From contig NZ_BCXA01000018.1 in the NCBI RefSeq assembly GCF_001894865.1, positions 62,001-126,000 on the forward strand: a stretch of 64,000 nucleotides of DNA. Reading direction: 5' to 3'. Shown here piece after piece: positions 8,541 to 17,299 of this stretch (position 1 is its first letter; every line of letters begins with the position of its first letter). The translations under genes and the position numbers were made by a program. This DNA comes from Rhodococcus maanshanensis NBRC 100610. Its GTDB lineage: Bacteria > Actinomycetota > Actinomycetes > Mycobacteriales > Mycobacteriaceae. The notes beneath the pieces were generated by a model. That model was not told the origin of the DNA. It was given only the letters and a program-made list of their open reading frames with translations, and searched no databases.

Positions 8541-9987
8541 AGAATCCCGGCGGACGGCGGAACCCGCCGATGACCTCCGCAAGGCACTGCACGAACCGCA
8601 CCGCGGTGCGGTCGTGCAAGTAGGGCGCGATCACCTGGATACCGACCGGAAGCCCGTCCCTGGTCGCCCCGACAGGCGCCACCGCCGCGGGCAGATGGTT
8701 GAGGGCCGATGGCGCCATCCACGGGAGCATCTCGCGATACGGCCGGTCGGCGCCATCCACCCGCAGTGTTCGGACCGAGAAACCGGGATCGGGTCGATGG
8801 TCGTGGGGGAATGCCGCCGTAGGGCTCACCGGGCAGATGAGCACGTCGATGTCTCGGAAGAACTCGGCCCAGCGGCGGCGGGAGTATTGCCGACGTTCGT
8901 CGAGCGTGTGCCAGCTACGGAAGCGGATCGTCAGGTCCGACGCGAACCCGCCCGCGGCCCCTTCCGCCGCCGCGAGTTCCACGAGCCCGGCATACGACTC
9001 GTCCGGCTCGATCAGCCCGCTCTGCGCCATCAGCAACGGCTGATAGAGAGACATCGTCTCGTCGAGCCCGACCGGCCCCTTGCCCTCGACCACGGTGGCG
9101 CCCTCGGCCCGCACCGCCTCCAGCGCCGCCTGCATGATCGCGACCAGCTCGCTGTCGACAGGGCAGAACGGGTCGTCGAGCCATGCCGCCACCCGGAACT
9201 CCCGCATAGTGCTCGCCCTGGCGGCAGGCAGCTCCAGCCGCCATGCCGGGGCGTGGTCGCGGTCTGCTCCCGCGAGCACGTCGAGACCCAGGTCGAGGTC
9301 GTCGGCATGCCTGCCGAGCGGGCCAAGTACCGCCATGTCGAACTCCGCCAGCGTCCCAGGAGCATGCCCCGAGACGCTCCCGTGCCTCGGCACAATCCCG
9401 TACGACGGACGCAGCCCGTAGACGCCGCAGAAGTGGGCGGGCACCCGAATCGAGCCTGCCGTGTCGCCGCCGAGCTCCAGACCGGTCAGCCCCGCAGCGA
9501 CTGCCGCGGCGGACCCGCCGGACGAACCGCCAGGTCCGCGGGTCGGGTCCCACGGATTGTTCGTGATCCCGTAAACCTCGTTGTACGTCTGCCAGTCCCG
9601 GGCGTCGGCCGGCAGGTTGGACTTGCCGAACACGACCGCTCCCGCGTTCTTGAGCCGCCCGACCGACTCGGCGTCGCTCGTCGAGACATGATGTCCCCAG
9701 CGGGTCGAACCCCCGGTGGTCCGCATGCCCGCAACCTCGAGGCTGTCCTTGATCGTCACGGGGACACCATGTAGGGGGCCGAGGGGCTCGCCGCGGGATA
9801 CCGCGCGGTCGGCCGCCAATGCCGCGGCTCTCGCACCCTCCTCGTCCCGGGCAACGATCGCGTTCACCTGCGGATCGAGCCGCTCCACCCGGGCGAGGTA
9901 GTGGTCGAGCAGCTCGAGGCTCGACACCTCCTTCGCCGCGACGGCGGCAGCGAGCTCGCGTGCGGAGCGAAATGCTAGGTCGGTCAT
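8539..9987 (-). CDS. Amidase signature (AS) family amidase
   Basis: 482 residues. It contains the full AS-family core: the catalytic Lys in VTIKDS, the Gly/Ser-rich stretch PGGSSGGSAAAVAAG with the cis-Ser, and the nucleophilic Ser in GGDTAGSIR. Family members hydrolyse C-N bonds of carboxamides in the cytoplasm. The start is backed by TCTGGAGGTTTGC before the ATG. The final codons abut the IS3 remnant, so the native C-terminus may have been altered slightly. It stands alone, divergent in context from the aromatic genes but only 700 bases from them; a role in releasing an acid from an aromatic amide is possible but unproven. Confidence 0.92.
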   Translation of the reverse strand: MTDLAFRSARELAAAVAAKEVSSLELLDHYLARVERLDPQVNAIVARDEEGARAAALAADRAVSRGEPLGPLHGVPVTIKDSLEVAGMRTTGGSTRWGHHVSTSDAESVGRLKNAGAVVFGKSNLPADARDWQTYNEVYGITNNPWDPTRGPGGSSGGSAAAVAAGLTGLELGGDTAGSIRVPAHFCGVYGLRPSYGIVPRHGSVSGHAPGTLAEFDMAVLGPLGRHADDLDLGLDVLAGADRDHAPAWRLELPAARASTMREFRVAAWLDDPFCPVDSELVAIMQAALEAVRAEGATVVEGKGPVGLDETMSLYQPLLMAQSGLIEPDESYAGLVELAAAEGAAGGFASDLTIRFRSWHTLDERRQYSRRRWAEFFRDIDVLICPVSPTAAFPHDHRPDPGFSVRTLRVDGADRPYREMLPWMAPSALNHLPAAVAPVGATRDGLPVGIQVIAPYLHDRTAVRFVQCLAEVIGGFRRPPGF

Positions 9988-10699
9988 GCAAACCTCCAGA
10001 AGAAGCCTGAACCACGGCGATCACCCGCCGTGCGGAAGAGCAGTGTTCAGGATTGCCGAGGCACTGGCCCGAAACCAGCGCGGCGTTCCGCCATGTGGCA
10101 CAACCGCAGTCGCGGCCGAGCCGAAGCCTGCGAACCACCACGCTCTACATCCCCCAGCCGTACGCGGCGACCACAGTCGCGGCTGCCCATCAAACTCGTT
10201 CCGGTTCAACCCAACCCGAGGCACTCACGAGGGTCGGTGCCCTGCTATGAGTTGACGGTCAACCCCACCCCCACCGGCCAGTTCGTCAGCAAACGAACGG
10301 CAACTCAATGACTCTCCCTGCGCAGTCCCGATCATGGCAACCCACCTTGCGTTGCCTCGCGCGATGGCGACATCCGTGAGAATTCGTTGAATCAAACCTG
10401 CGCAGCGGCGGGGTACGAACCAACTGGCACAGGCGATTACAGCATGCAAGATGAGCAATGGCATTCGAGAATCCTCCCAACGGTATGGATGACTGGGCCT
10501 CGCCCACATGTGAACGTGGCCGCAGCCAGATCCACCCCGGCTTTATCGGAGGCGGGGCGCCGATACTCGGCACATCGACCGCTTCGCCGAGAGGCGACGG
10601 CCGCGCTCGTCACTCGGTGAAATACACCGGGCATTAGGCAGACCTTCTTCCTTCGGAAGGTAACCCTCATGTCGAGAAGAAGTTGTCCCGGCCGGTCGG
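9988..10699. other. 712-base intergenic region upstream of the amidase
   Basis: Apart from the amidase ribosome-binding site at its left edge and one doubtful small open frame (10225-10464), I see no gene. Base composition is less biased than in the neighbouring genes and no frame shows actinobacterial third-position GC bias over its length. A short arm pair around CCTTC...GAAGG near 10650 lies downstream of the secreted-protein gene and may help terminate it. Confidence 0.5.
10225..10464 (-). CDS. Doubtful small ORF, 79 aa
   Basis: An ATG with a strong GGGAGG site eight bases upstream opens a 79-residue frame. It starts with a short hydrophobic stretch (MPLLILHAVIACASWFVP) and ends in a low-complexity, Gly-rich tail. 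I recognise no family, codon usage is not clearly coding, and it lies in an otherwise empty intergenic region. Kept only because of the good ribosome-binding site; it may equally be chance. Confidence 0.25.
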   Translation of the reverse strand: MPLLILHAVIACASWFVPRRCAGLIQRILTDVAIARGNARWVAMIGTAQGESLSCRSFADELAGGGGVDRQLIAGHRPS

Positions 10700-11395
10700 T
10701 TACTTCTTCGGCGCCGCGGGCTGGTTGAGGAGCTGAATGAACTGCGGCGCGTTCGCCAGCGCGGAGCCAAGCCCGCCGATCGCGGTGCCAGCCAATCCTG
10801 ACGTGGCGCCGAGCAACAGCGCCCCGCCGACGCAGCCCGCAAGCGGTCCAGCGCCGAAAAGCATTGCGGCTGGAGCAGAGACCACGCCCGCCACCGTCGC
10901 CCCCAGCAGGCAGCCGCCGACCAGTCCGGTGGCAGCGCCGAGGAAGCCGCCGACCGCAGAGGTAAGGCTGATCGCGGGCTGAACCCCGCCGATGGCGGCG
11001 GGGAGGTCGATATCTCGCGCGTTGCCGAATTTCGGCACCACGGTGGCGGCGCCGGCGTCGGTGTTCGCTGTCAGGGTGGCGGTATTGCCGGCGACCTGGG
11101 CGGCGACCGGATGGGCCAGGCCGTCGAATGCGATTGCCAGAGGGACGGCTTCGACTACGGCACCCCGGCCGTCGCGGACGACGAGGTGGTTGTTCTCGGT
11201 GCCCAGCGTCCCGGCGGCGGTCTGGACGATGACCTGTTTGCCGTCACCGGTGACGGTCCAGTCGACGGCGTTCTCGACGTTCTGGCTTGTCTGCGGCGCA
11301 TCGGTCGTCCTGGGTACAGCGTGAGCGGTGCCGGTGGCGATGCTCGTTGCGGTGATCGCCAGGATCGCGGTGGCCGTGAACTTGCGGATACTCAT
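10700..11395 (-). CDS. Secreted protein of unknown function with Gly-rich C-terminus
   Basis: 231 residues from the ATG at 11395. Residues 1-26 are a Sec signal peptide ending TGTAHA with an Ala-X-Ala cleavage site. The mature N-terminal half is a small beta-rich domain (DWTVTGDGKQVIVQ, LVVRDGRGAVVEAVPLA) of a type I associate with small secreted proteins of mycolata. The C-terminal half is Gly/Ala-rich and hydrophobic (GGFLGAATGLVGGC, GGALLLGATSGLAG), like a glycine-zipper membrane insertion region. Two Cys residues could pair. It is the last gene behind an oxygenase alpha/beta pair and an aromatic-acid importer, so a role in uptake across the mycolate outer layer is tempting but is inference. 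Longer frames to 11515 lack a signal peptide start. Confidence 0.75.
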   Translation of the reverse strand: MSIRKFTATAILAITATSIATGTAHAVPRTTDAPQTSQNVENAVDWTVTGDGKQVIVQTAAGTLGTENNHLVVRDGRGAVVEAVPLAIAFDGLAHPVAAQVAGNTATLTANTDAGAATVVPKFGNARDIDLPAAIGGVQPAISLTSAVGGFLGAATGLVGGCLLGATVAGVVSAPAAMLFGAGPLAGCVGGALLLGATSGLAGTAIGGLGSALANAPQFIQLLNQPAAPKK

Positions 11396-11492
11396 GATCG
11401 TTCCGTCTCGATTTTGTCGGGCCGGCAGAGGTGCCGGGTCAGGGGACAAGAGATGCGGCCGGAAAACCATCCGGGCTTGAGCGGCGCCGCGA

Positions 11493-12893
11493 TCACGAGG
11501 CCACAGCCTCTTCATTGCCGACCTCGGGGCGCGATGTCGTGTGTGTCGCGACCGCAGAGGCAGCGCCGGCGTCCATCGGGGCCACCTCGCCCCGTACGTG
11601 ACGCCACAGCGCGTATGTCGCCGCCGCGCCGATCAGCATCGGCACCGCCGAGTAGAAGTACAACGTGCGAGGCGCCGCGACCATCAGCGCGTACCCGACC
11701 ACGATCGGCGCCGCGATCGAGAAGAGTCGGCCGATGCCAATCATCCACCCGAGTGCGGTCGACCGGGTACGCACCGCGTAGAGCTGCGGCACCACGGCCA
11801 TCAGTCCGGTGATCGAGATGAAGGTGAACAAGCCGATGACCACCGTCAGCGCTATCGCGACATCCGACTGGGTGAAGAACGTCGCGAAAGCGACAATCGC
11901 GACGGCCGTGACAAGCATGGCGATCCATAGCAGCTTCTGCGCGGAGATCCGCAGCGTCCACACGCCGAATACGAGGGCCCCGACGACTCCACCGAGGCTG
12001 AGGATCAGGCCCGCGGTGGTGCCCAAGTCCTTACTGCCGCTGGACACCTTGATCAACTCCGGGGTCCAGAAGCTGGCGAAGTAGAACATCGCCATCACGC
12101 AGGAGTAGGCCAGCCACGACAGGAGGGTGCGGTAGTACATACCCCTCTCGAACAGACCGCGGATCGAGCCGTTGGATCCGATCGTCACCGGCAACGCCGG
12201 GCGCGCCTCGGGATCGATGGCGGGATTGCGGAGTTTGACAGCCACCGAGGCGATCTCGGCGCGGTCACGCGGCGTGTCACGGGCGATGAGGAAGTCGATC
12301 GACTCGGGGATCAGCCTCCATGTCAGGAAGAAGGCGCCACCCGTGATGACGGCACCGAAGACGAACATCGCCTGCCATGCCCCGCCGAAGGCGCCGATGA
12401 GCATCGTGCCGATGAATCCACCGACGAGCGAGCCGAGGGGGAATCCGATCGTGTAGACGCCCATGACGGCGTTGCGGCGCTCCTCCGACGAGTACTCCTG
12501 GACGAGCACGGTCAGGCTGGCGGTCATACCACCGATACCCAGGCCCGTGACGAGGCGTGCGAGCGTGAGGGCCTCGACGTTCGGTGCCATCGCCGATGCC
12601 ACCAGGCCGATGAAGTTGATCACCAGGCACCAGAGCACAAGCTTGCGCCTGCCGAACCGGTCCCCGAGCGGTGACAGCAGCAATGAACCGACCGCCATTC
12701 CGGCGAGCCCCGCGCTGAGCAGGTACCCCTTCTCCGCGCTGCTGGCGAAGAAGCCATCGGGTAGGTGTGGAAGGACGAATCCCATGACGAAGACGTCGAA
12801 TCCGTCGATCGTCAGGACCAGTAGGCAAGCCGTCAACGCGAGATACTGGAAGCGGCTCATCGGCGATTTCTTGATCGCGGTTGAAATGTCCAT
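11493..12893 (-). CDS. MFS aromatic acid:H+ symporter (AAHS family)
   Basis: 466 residues, twelve hydrophobic segments. The first segment carries LTIDGFDVFVMGFVLPHL, the DGFD motif typical of the AAHS family (PcaK/BenK type), and the loop between segments 2 and 3 has GDRFGRRK. Such proteins import aromatic acids with protons. It is 91 bases downstream of the Rieske oxygenase beta gene and in the same direction, which fits uptake of that enzyme's substrate. The start chosen (MDISTAIKK) puts the first membrane segment at the expected distance; the upstream extension to 13055 is not protein-like. The ribosome-binding site is weak (TGGAAC). Confidence 0.92.
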   Translation of the reverse strand: MDISTAIKKSPMSRFQYLALTACLLVLTIDGFDVFVMGFVLPHLPDGFFASSAEKGYLLSAGLAGMAVGSLLLSPLGDRFGRRKLVLWCLVINFIGLVASAMAPNVEALTLARLVTGLGIGGMTASLTVLVQEYSSEERRNAVMGVYTIGFPLGSLVGGFIGTMLIGAFGGAWQAMFVFGAVITGGAFFLTWRLIPESIDFLIARDTPRDRAEIASVAVKLRNPAIDPEARPALPVTIGSNGSIRGLFERGMYYRTLLSWLAYSCVMAMFYFASFWTPELIKVSSGSKDLGTTAGLILSLGGVVGALVFGVWTLRISAQKLLWIAMLVTAVAIVAFATFFTQSDVAIALTVVIGLFTFISITGLMAVVPQLYAVRTRSTALGWMIGIGRLFSIAAPIVVGYALMVAAPRTLYFYSAVPMLIGAAATYALWRHVRGEVAPMDAGAASAVATHTTSRPEVGNEEAVAS

Positions 12894-12984
12894 CGTGGTT
12901 CCATTTCGTGGGTCAGAGATGGGGATGGGTTGCTCTGTGCAACGAGGACGGTTCGAGTTCGTCCCCTGCGGCCAGGCCGCCTTG

Positions 12985-13467
12985 TTACAGCGGATACACC
13001 AGGTACCGCGCCGGCATACTGTCCAGGCGCACAGCGCGACTGACGAACCGGGCACAGTCCTCGCCCAGCTCCACTACGTCCTCGTAGTAGCCGGTCGCCA
13101 AAAGACCGGAGAGCGAGTCGTTCTCCGTGAAACTGACCTGGAAGTTGGCGCGGACGGCCCACCGGTTCTCGGACAGCGGCGCCGCCTGAGTGCGCTGGGT
13201 GACATGCCGCGTCCGGTAGGGCTCGATTGTCCCCGCCCACACCTCGGTGATGAACTTGATCCGGTCGATCACACGGGCCCGGTTGTCGTCGTACATGTAG
13301 GCCAACGGGAGGCCGCGCTGAATGTTGTCGAGCGTGTGCACAGTGTACGAGCACTCCTGTGCGAACAGGTCCGGCCACAGCGCCCAGTCCTGCTCGTCGA
13401 GTACCTGTGAGTAACGGCCGAGCAGATCGTCGACCGCGCGAATCTCGGTGGCAGTCTCAGTGATCAA
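12985..13467 (-). CDS. Ring-hydroxylating oxygenase beta subunit (pair 1)
   Basis: 160 residues of the SnoaL-like/ring_hydroxyl_B fold, the usual length for the small subunit of aromatic-ring-hydroxylating oxygenases. It opens with a helix (LLGRYSQVLDEQDWALWPDLF) and ends RYLVYPL. The small subunit has no metal and supports the alpha3beta3 hexamer. Its start overlaps the end of the alpha gene by 11 bases, so the two are translated together. The next genes downstream are the importer and the secreted protein. Confidence 0.9.
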   Translation of the reverse strand: MITETATEIRAVDDLLGRYSQVLDEQDWALWPDLFAQECSYTVHTLDNIQRGLPLAYMYDDNRARVIDRIKFITEVWAGTIEPYRTRHVTQRTQAAPLSENRWAVRANFQVSFTENDSLSGLLATGYYEDVVELGEDCARFVSRAVRLDSMPARYLVYPL

Positions 13468-14659
13468 AGCCCATCACCTTCCGGTAGTTGGCCCAGCCGA
13501 CGGTATTTCCGATCTCGTCGTTCTGGGTGGCATCCTCGGGACGTCCATCGACTCCCTTGACGAAACGGGCAAGCGTGCCATCGTCAGCCGTCATCTGCTG
13601 ACGGTTGAACACCGCGGCATCCTCGATCGTGATGAACCCACTGGGGCCGAGGAGATTTGAGGCCTGGCGAACGCGGTGCTGTCGATACTCCTCGGTGTCA
13701 CTGGCGTGCCCGAAGAACGCGTAGCTGACCTCCGTGCGATCCACACCGCGTGGCCGCGCAAACCGCACGTTGATGGTGTCCACATGCTTGGTCATCACGG
13801 TGACCGGGCGCAGAGCCACGACCCTGGCTCGATCATCGGTGCCGCGAAACTGCACGACGCTCGGATCGGCCAGATATCCGTTGTCGACGTAGGGCGTGCT
13901 CTGGTAGCCGACCGAGAAGTGTCCCACTGGCTGGGTGATACGCACGTCGCCCTTGCCGCCCTGCCAACCCATGATGCGGAACCCTGTGTGCAGCAGCGGC
14001 GCATGGTAGAAGTCGTTGTCGAAATAGGTCTTCCAGTTCGTCTTGTACACGACCTTCTGGTAGCCGAGCAACGTCAGGTCCCCGTCGTCGATCAGACAGT
14101 CGCGTACGGGATCGGCACACTCACCGAGGAAGGTCTCGAGCAGCGGAGTCTCCGGGTGCCGTGTCACGAAGATCAGGCCGGCGATTTCCGACACCCGCAG
14201 CTCGGCCAGGGCGTAGTCCTTGCGATCGAAGTCGGACCGAAACTCACGCTCGCCGGGCGCTCCACAAAACTCGCCACTGCTGTTGAAAAGCCAGCGATGG
14301 TAGGGGCACTGGAACTCTCGGGCTACGCCCACCTCACGCTGCTCGAGCAGGGTCCCGCGGTGCGTGCAGGTGTTGACGAACGCACGAATGCGATCGTCGG
14401 CCCCGCGGCTGACGAGGATCGGGACCTCACCAAGCCAGGTCGTCTTGAAACTGTTGACCTCGCCGAGTTCAGCACGGTGCGCGACCGGATGCCAGTACGG
14501 GCCGTAGAAGATCCGTTCCAGCTCCTCGCGATAGACCGTTGGATCGGAGAAGATCTCTTTGGGAAGGTCGAGCGGGTTGGTGAAGCGTGCGGCGATCGAC
14601 GCACGAACCTGCTCGTAGTCGGTCACGGTTTCTGGTTCGGTTATGGTGGTGTGCACCAT
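13457..14659 (-). CDS. Ring-hydroxylating oxygenase alpha subunit (pair 1)
   Basis: 400 residues from the ATG preceded by GGAGGCCACTCCC. The Rieske [2Fe-2S] cluster ligands are Cys98, His100, Cys118 and His121 (CTHRG...CPYHRW). The catalytic iron site is in FDNDFYHAPLLH: bridging Asp216, His219 and His224. The sequence style resembles benzoate/anthranilate-type oxygenases rather than the biphenyl class. It would hydroxylate an aromatic acid with electrons from a reductase; no ferredoxin or reductase is in its own operon, so it must borrow one, perhaps from 20584-22177. Transcribed divergently from an SDR gene; two inverted repeats lie in the 192-base promoter region between them. Confidence 0.94.
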   Translation of the reverse strand: MVHTTITEPETVTDYEQVRASIAARFTNPLDLPKEIFSDPTVYREELERIFYGPYWHPVAHRAELGEVNSFKTTWLGEVPILVSRGADDRIRAFVNTCTHRGTLLEQREVGVAREFQCPYHRWLFNSSGEFCGAPGEREFRSDFDRKDYALAELRVSEIAGLIFVTRHPETPLLETFLGECADPVRDCLIDDGDLTLLGYQKVVYKTNWKTYFDNDFYHAPLLHTGFRIMGWQGGKGDVRITQPVGHFSVGYQSTPYVDNGYLADPSVVQFRGTDDRARVVALRPVTVMTKHVDTINVRFARPRGVDRTEVSYAFFGHASDTEEYRQHRVRQASNLLGPSGFITIEDAAVFNRQQMTADDGTLARFVKGVDGRPEDATQNDEIGNTVGWANYRKVMGFDH

Positions 14660-14695
14660 GGGAGTGGCCTCCGCATCGAATTCCTTGCGGGCACT

Positions 14696-14803
14696 GGCCG
14701 TTTGATACGGCCTAGACGATCCGCCCTGATGATTCCGGCGCTCAGAACGAGCTGCTGCCGATGCGGCAAATACTATGATCCAATTCACTCCGGGTCAAGA
14801 CCC
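14696..14803. promoter_or_regulatory. Divergent promoter region with two perfect inverted repeats
   Basis: Between the oxygenase alpha gene and the SDR gene lie GGCCGT-TTGAT-ACGGCC (14696-14712) and GGGTC-AA-GACCC (14792-14803). Both are perfect dyads in a 192-base divergent control region, so either could bind a dimeric repressor or activator for both genes. Which regulator is unknown; no regulator gene is adjacent. Confidence 0.5.
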
Positions 14804-14851
14804 AGATTCCTCCAAACCTACTGTGCCACATGATGGAAAGGCAGACTTGCC

Positions 14852-15652
14852 GTGTTGTCACCAGTTCCACTACTACCCCTTTCGGGGCGCACCGCCATTG
14901 TCACCGCCGCCGGCGCAGGCATCGGGCGAGCCATCGCCATCGAGTGGTCCTCGCGGGGCGGTTCCGTCGTCGTCGCGGACCTGAAGGCCGATGCAGCCCG
15001 TTCCACCGCCGAGGAGATTGAGCGAGCAGGCGGTGAATCTACTTGGGCCACAGTCGATGTAACAGATTCGGAAGCCATGTCCGGCGCAGTCGCGGCGGCG
15101 CTCGAAGGCTATGGCCGAATCGATGCGCTGTTCAACGTCGCCGGCGCGAGTCTGCCGAAGCGAGTCGACGAAATGGCCGACAGCGACTGGTATCGAATGA
15201 TCGACATCAACCTCACCTCGGTATACCGCTGCTCGAAACACGTCATCCCCGAGCTGCGACGCGCCGGCGGCGGCAGCATCGTCAACATCTCGTCAACCGC
15301 CGGCATCCTGGCCGAAAACCGTTGCTCTGCATACAGTGCCGCCAAGGGCGGTGTGCTGCTGCTTACCAAGAACATGGCGATGGACTACGCCGCCGACGGT
15401 ATTCGCGTCAACGCCGTCTGCCCGGGCAGCACGATGACCCCACGGATCCGGGACTACCTCGACCGGGTTCCGGGCCACGATTCCTTGCTCGACGACCTGT
15501 GCCCGATGAAGCGATACGCCGAGCCGGAAGAGATCGCTCGTCCCGCGGTCTTCCTCGCGTCGGACGAGGCCAGCTACATCACCGGTGCGGTGCTTGCCGT
15601 CGACGGCGGGCTCACGGCCGGAAAGCATTTCGCTATATTCGAGGATGCTTGA
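14852..15652 (+). CDS. Short-chain dehydrogenase/reductase
   Basis: 266 residues from a GTG with GGAAAGG upstream. Classical SDR: cofactor motif TAAGAGIGRA (18-27), Asp43 after the second beta strand favouring NAD, NVAG at 95-98, catalytic Ser147/148, Tyr161 and Lys165 (YSAAK). Near the C-terminus is YITGAVLAVDGG, the usual oligomer-forming end. Divergent from oxygenase pair 1, so a dihydrodiol or alcohol dehydrogenase role in that pathway is likely. It is convergent with the FMN reductase gene across a strong terminator. Confidence 0.9.
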   Translation: MLSPVPLLPLSGRTAIVTAAGAGIGRAIAIEWSSRGGSVVVADLKADAARSTAEEIERAGGESTWATVDVTDSEAMSGAVAAALEGYGRIDALFNVAGASLPKRVDEMADSDWYRMIDINLTSVYRCSKHVIPELRRAGGGSIVNISSTAGILAENRCSAYSAAKGGVLLLTKNMAMDYAADGIRVNAVCPGSTMTPRIRDYLDRVPGHDSLLDDLCPMKRYAEPEEIARPAVFLASDEASYITGAVLAVDGGLTAGKHFAIFEDA

Positions 15653-15672
15653 GCACAACCACACCAACGCAC

Positions 15673-15710
15673 ATCGCCCCGGCGCTCGAATCATCGAACG
15701 CCGGGGCGAT
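15673..15710. terminator. Bidirectional terminator between SDR and FMN reductase genes
   Basis: A 12-bp perfect stem (ATCGCCCCGGCG at 15673-15684 with its reverse complement at 15699-15710) encloses a loop that itself holds a TCGA...TCGA dyad. It lies in the 82 bases between the two convergent stop codons and can serve both transcripts. Confidence 0.85.
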
Positions 15711-15734
15711 TCCCGTGGGCTGTCGGGACAATGG

Positions 15735-16346
15735 CTACTCGGACGTCACGCCCGCGAAGCCGTTCGCGGTCGAGCGTGCTACACGGCTCAACGCACAGAC
15801 CTCGCGGCCGACCGTTCGCAACTGAAACTCGACCCGCTCGTCGAGCTGCTGCCCGTAGTCGATGCGTGTGATGCCCGAGTTGATGGCCGCGCCGAGGGGC
15901 GTCGGCCACCCCCGTAGCGCGTGCACAATGCTGCGGAGCGTCTGCAGTGTCGTGACGGCCGCCTGCCAACCGTAGGCAGTGGTGACACAGCCGACCGCCC
16001 GGCCGGACAGGTACGGGTTTCCGTCCTCGCGCAGGTCCTCGACGTAGTCGAGAGCGTTCTTGACGAGACCCGATACCGATCCGTGGTAGCCCGGCGAAGC
16101 GATGATCACGCCATCAGCGACACGAAGAGTCTCGATCAGCCGATGCGCTTCCTCTCCGTTCGGAACGTCCGGGTCGTACATGGGTAGGCGGGCGAGCTCG
16201 CTACCGCCGAACAACTCCGTGCGCGCACCGCTTTCCTCAGCTGCATCCAGCGCGATGCGCAGGGCCGACTCCGTCGACGAACCCGCTCTCAGCGTTCCGC
16301 CGAGGCCCACGATGAAAGGCTGCACTGTGAGGTCCACGTTCGTCAC
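15735..16346 (-). CDS. NADPH-dependent FMN reductase
   Basis: 203 residues from a GTG whose codon overlaps the stop of the extradiol dioxygenase gene (GTGA). Flavodoxin-like fold of the FMN_red family: GGTLRAGSSTE near the N-terminus binds the FMN phosphate, and SPGYHGSVSGLVKNALDYVEDL is the family's second signature. It would supply reduced FMN, most plausibly to the HsaA-like monooxygenase encoded two genes upstream. In the steroid pathway that partner is HsaB, of a different fold, so this is a functional substitute. Last gene of the long operon that begins at 25550. Confidence 0.88.
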   Translation of the reverse strand: MTNVDLTVQPFIVGLGGTLRAGSSTESALRIALDAAEESGARTELFGGSELARLPMYDPDVPNGEEAHRLIETLRVADGVIIASPGYHGSVSGLVKNALDYVEDLREDGNPYLSGRAVGCVTTAYGWQAAVTTLQTLRSIVHALRGWPTPLGAAINSGITRIDYGQQLDERVEFQLRTVGREVCALSRVARSTANGFAGVTSE

Positions 16347-17233
16347 ACCATCTTCATCAGGCCGTCGTGTCCCCACGCGAAACCCGAACTCAAGTCATAG
16401 TTTTCGGCCGTCCAGGTCTCGGGATCGACCATCCGCGGCCCCCAGCCGTACTCGAAGTGCCATCCGGACGGATTGCGGAAGTAGAAGGAGAAAACGTGGT
16501 CGTTCTGGTGTCGCCCCGTCGAAGTGCTCGTGATTCCCCGGTCCAGGCACAGGTCGTAGCTGCGGCCGACATCGTCGATGCTGACCGTCTCGAACATCAC
16601 GTGCTGAATACGTCGCTGCGCACCCGGAATGTTCATGAAAGCGAGCGAGTGATGCCGGGTATTGCAGTGCAGGAACACGGCGAACGGCCCGACTTTCGGG
16701 ATGTTGGCGAAGTCGCTGACACCGAAGCCCAGTACCCGAGAATAGAAGTCGGCCGCTCCGGCGATGTCAGCGGCGTAGAGCACAACGTGCCCCATGCCCA
16801 TCTCGCCCGTGTTGAAGCCGGCCAGGTCCCGGGACGGATGGAACCTCGGCATGAAGATCTTCTCGTGCCCGAGCACGAGTTCCATCCGCACGCCCGAGTA
16901 CGGGCAGGTGAAGTGGACGAACTCCATGACCCGGCGATCGGCCGCCTCCTCCGGCGTGCCGGCCGTCACCTCTACTCCTGCGGCGTCGAGCTGCGCAGCG
17001 GCGGCTTCGAGAGCCGCCTTCGACGCCACGTCCCATCCCACGTAGGCGACGTCGTCCTCGTGGCCTGCCCGTACGCCGATCCGATGGTGCCGGTCGTCGG
17101 CACGGACGTAGAGCAGGCTGTCGTCGCTGTCTCGCGACACCTCCAACCCTAGGACTTCCGTCGCGTACTTCTTCCACCCCGAGACGTCGCTGGACGTCCC
17201 GACGACATAACTGAGTTGGCTGACAGCAGCCAT
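16343..17233 (-). CDS. Type I extradiol dioxygenase (BphC/HsaC-like), copy 1
   Basis: 296 residues, two vicinal-oxygen-chelate domains as in 2,3-dihydroxybiphenyl dioxygenase. The Fe(II) ligands fall at His149 (GMGHVVLY), His211 and Glu261 (FEYGWG), and the acid/base His in NTRHHSLAF is present, so it should be active. It opens a catechol ring next to the hydroxyls (meta-cleavage). RBS GGAAGGAAG precedes the ATG. Order HsaA-like, this gene, flavin reductase mirrors hsaA-hsaC-hsaB of cholesterol ring degradation, although other steroid genes are not seen here. A second paralogue lies at 22261. Confidence 0.93.
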   Translation of the reverse strand: MAAVSQLSYVVGTSSDVSGWKKYATEVLGLEVSRDSDDSLLYVRADDRHHRIGVRAGHEDDVAYVGWDVASKAALEAAAAQLDAAGVEVTAGTPEEAADRRVMEFVHFTCPYSGVRMELVLGHEKIFMPRFHPSRDLAGFNTGEMGMGHVVLYAADIAGAADFYSRVLGFGVSDFANIPKVGPFAVFLHCNTRHHSLAFMNIPGAQRRIQHVMFETVSIDDVGRSYDLCLDRGITSTSTGRHQNDHVFSFYFRNPSGWHFEYGWGPRMVDPETWTAENYDLSSGFAWGHDGLMKMV

Positions 17234-17299
17234 GGGTCTACTTCCTTCCGAGGATCAAGCGGAGTAATGAGGACTGCGAATCGGTCGAGTGCCGAGGAC

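Noticed and set aside
8446-9774. 442-codon plus-strand frame opposite the amidase
   Set aside because: Arg/Pro-rich, no family features; the minus-strand amidase has a full catalytic core and a good ribosome-binding site.
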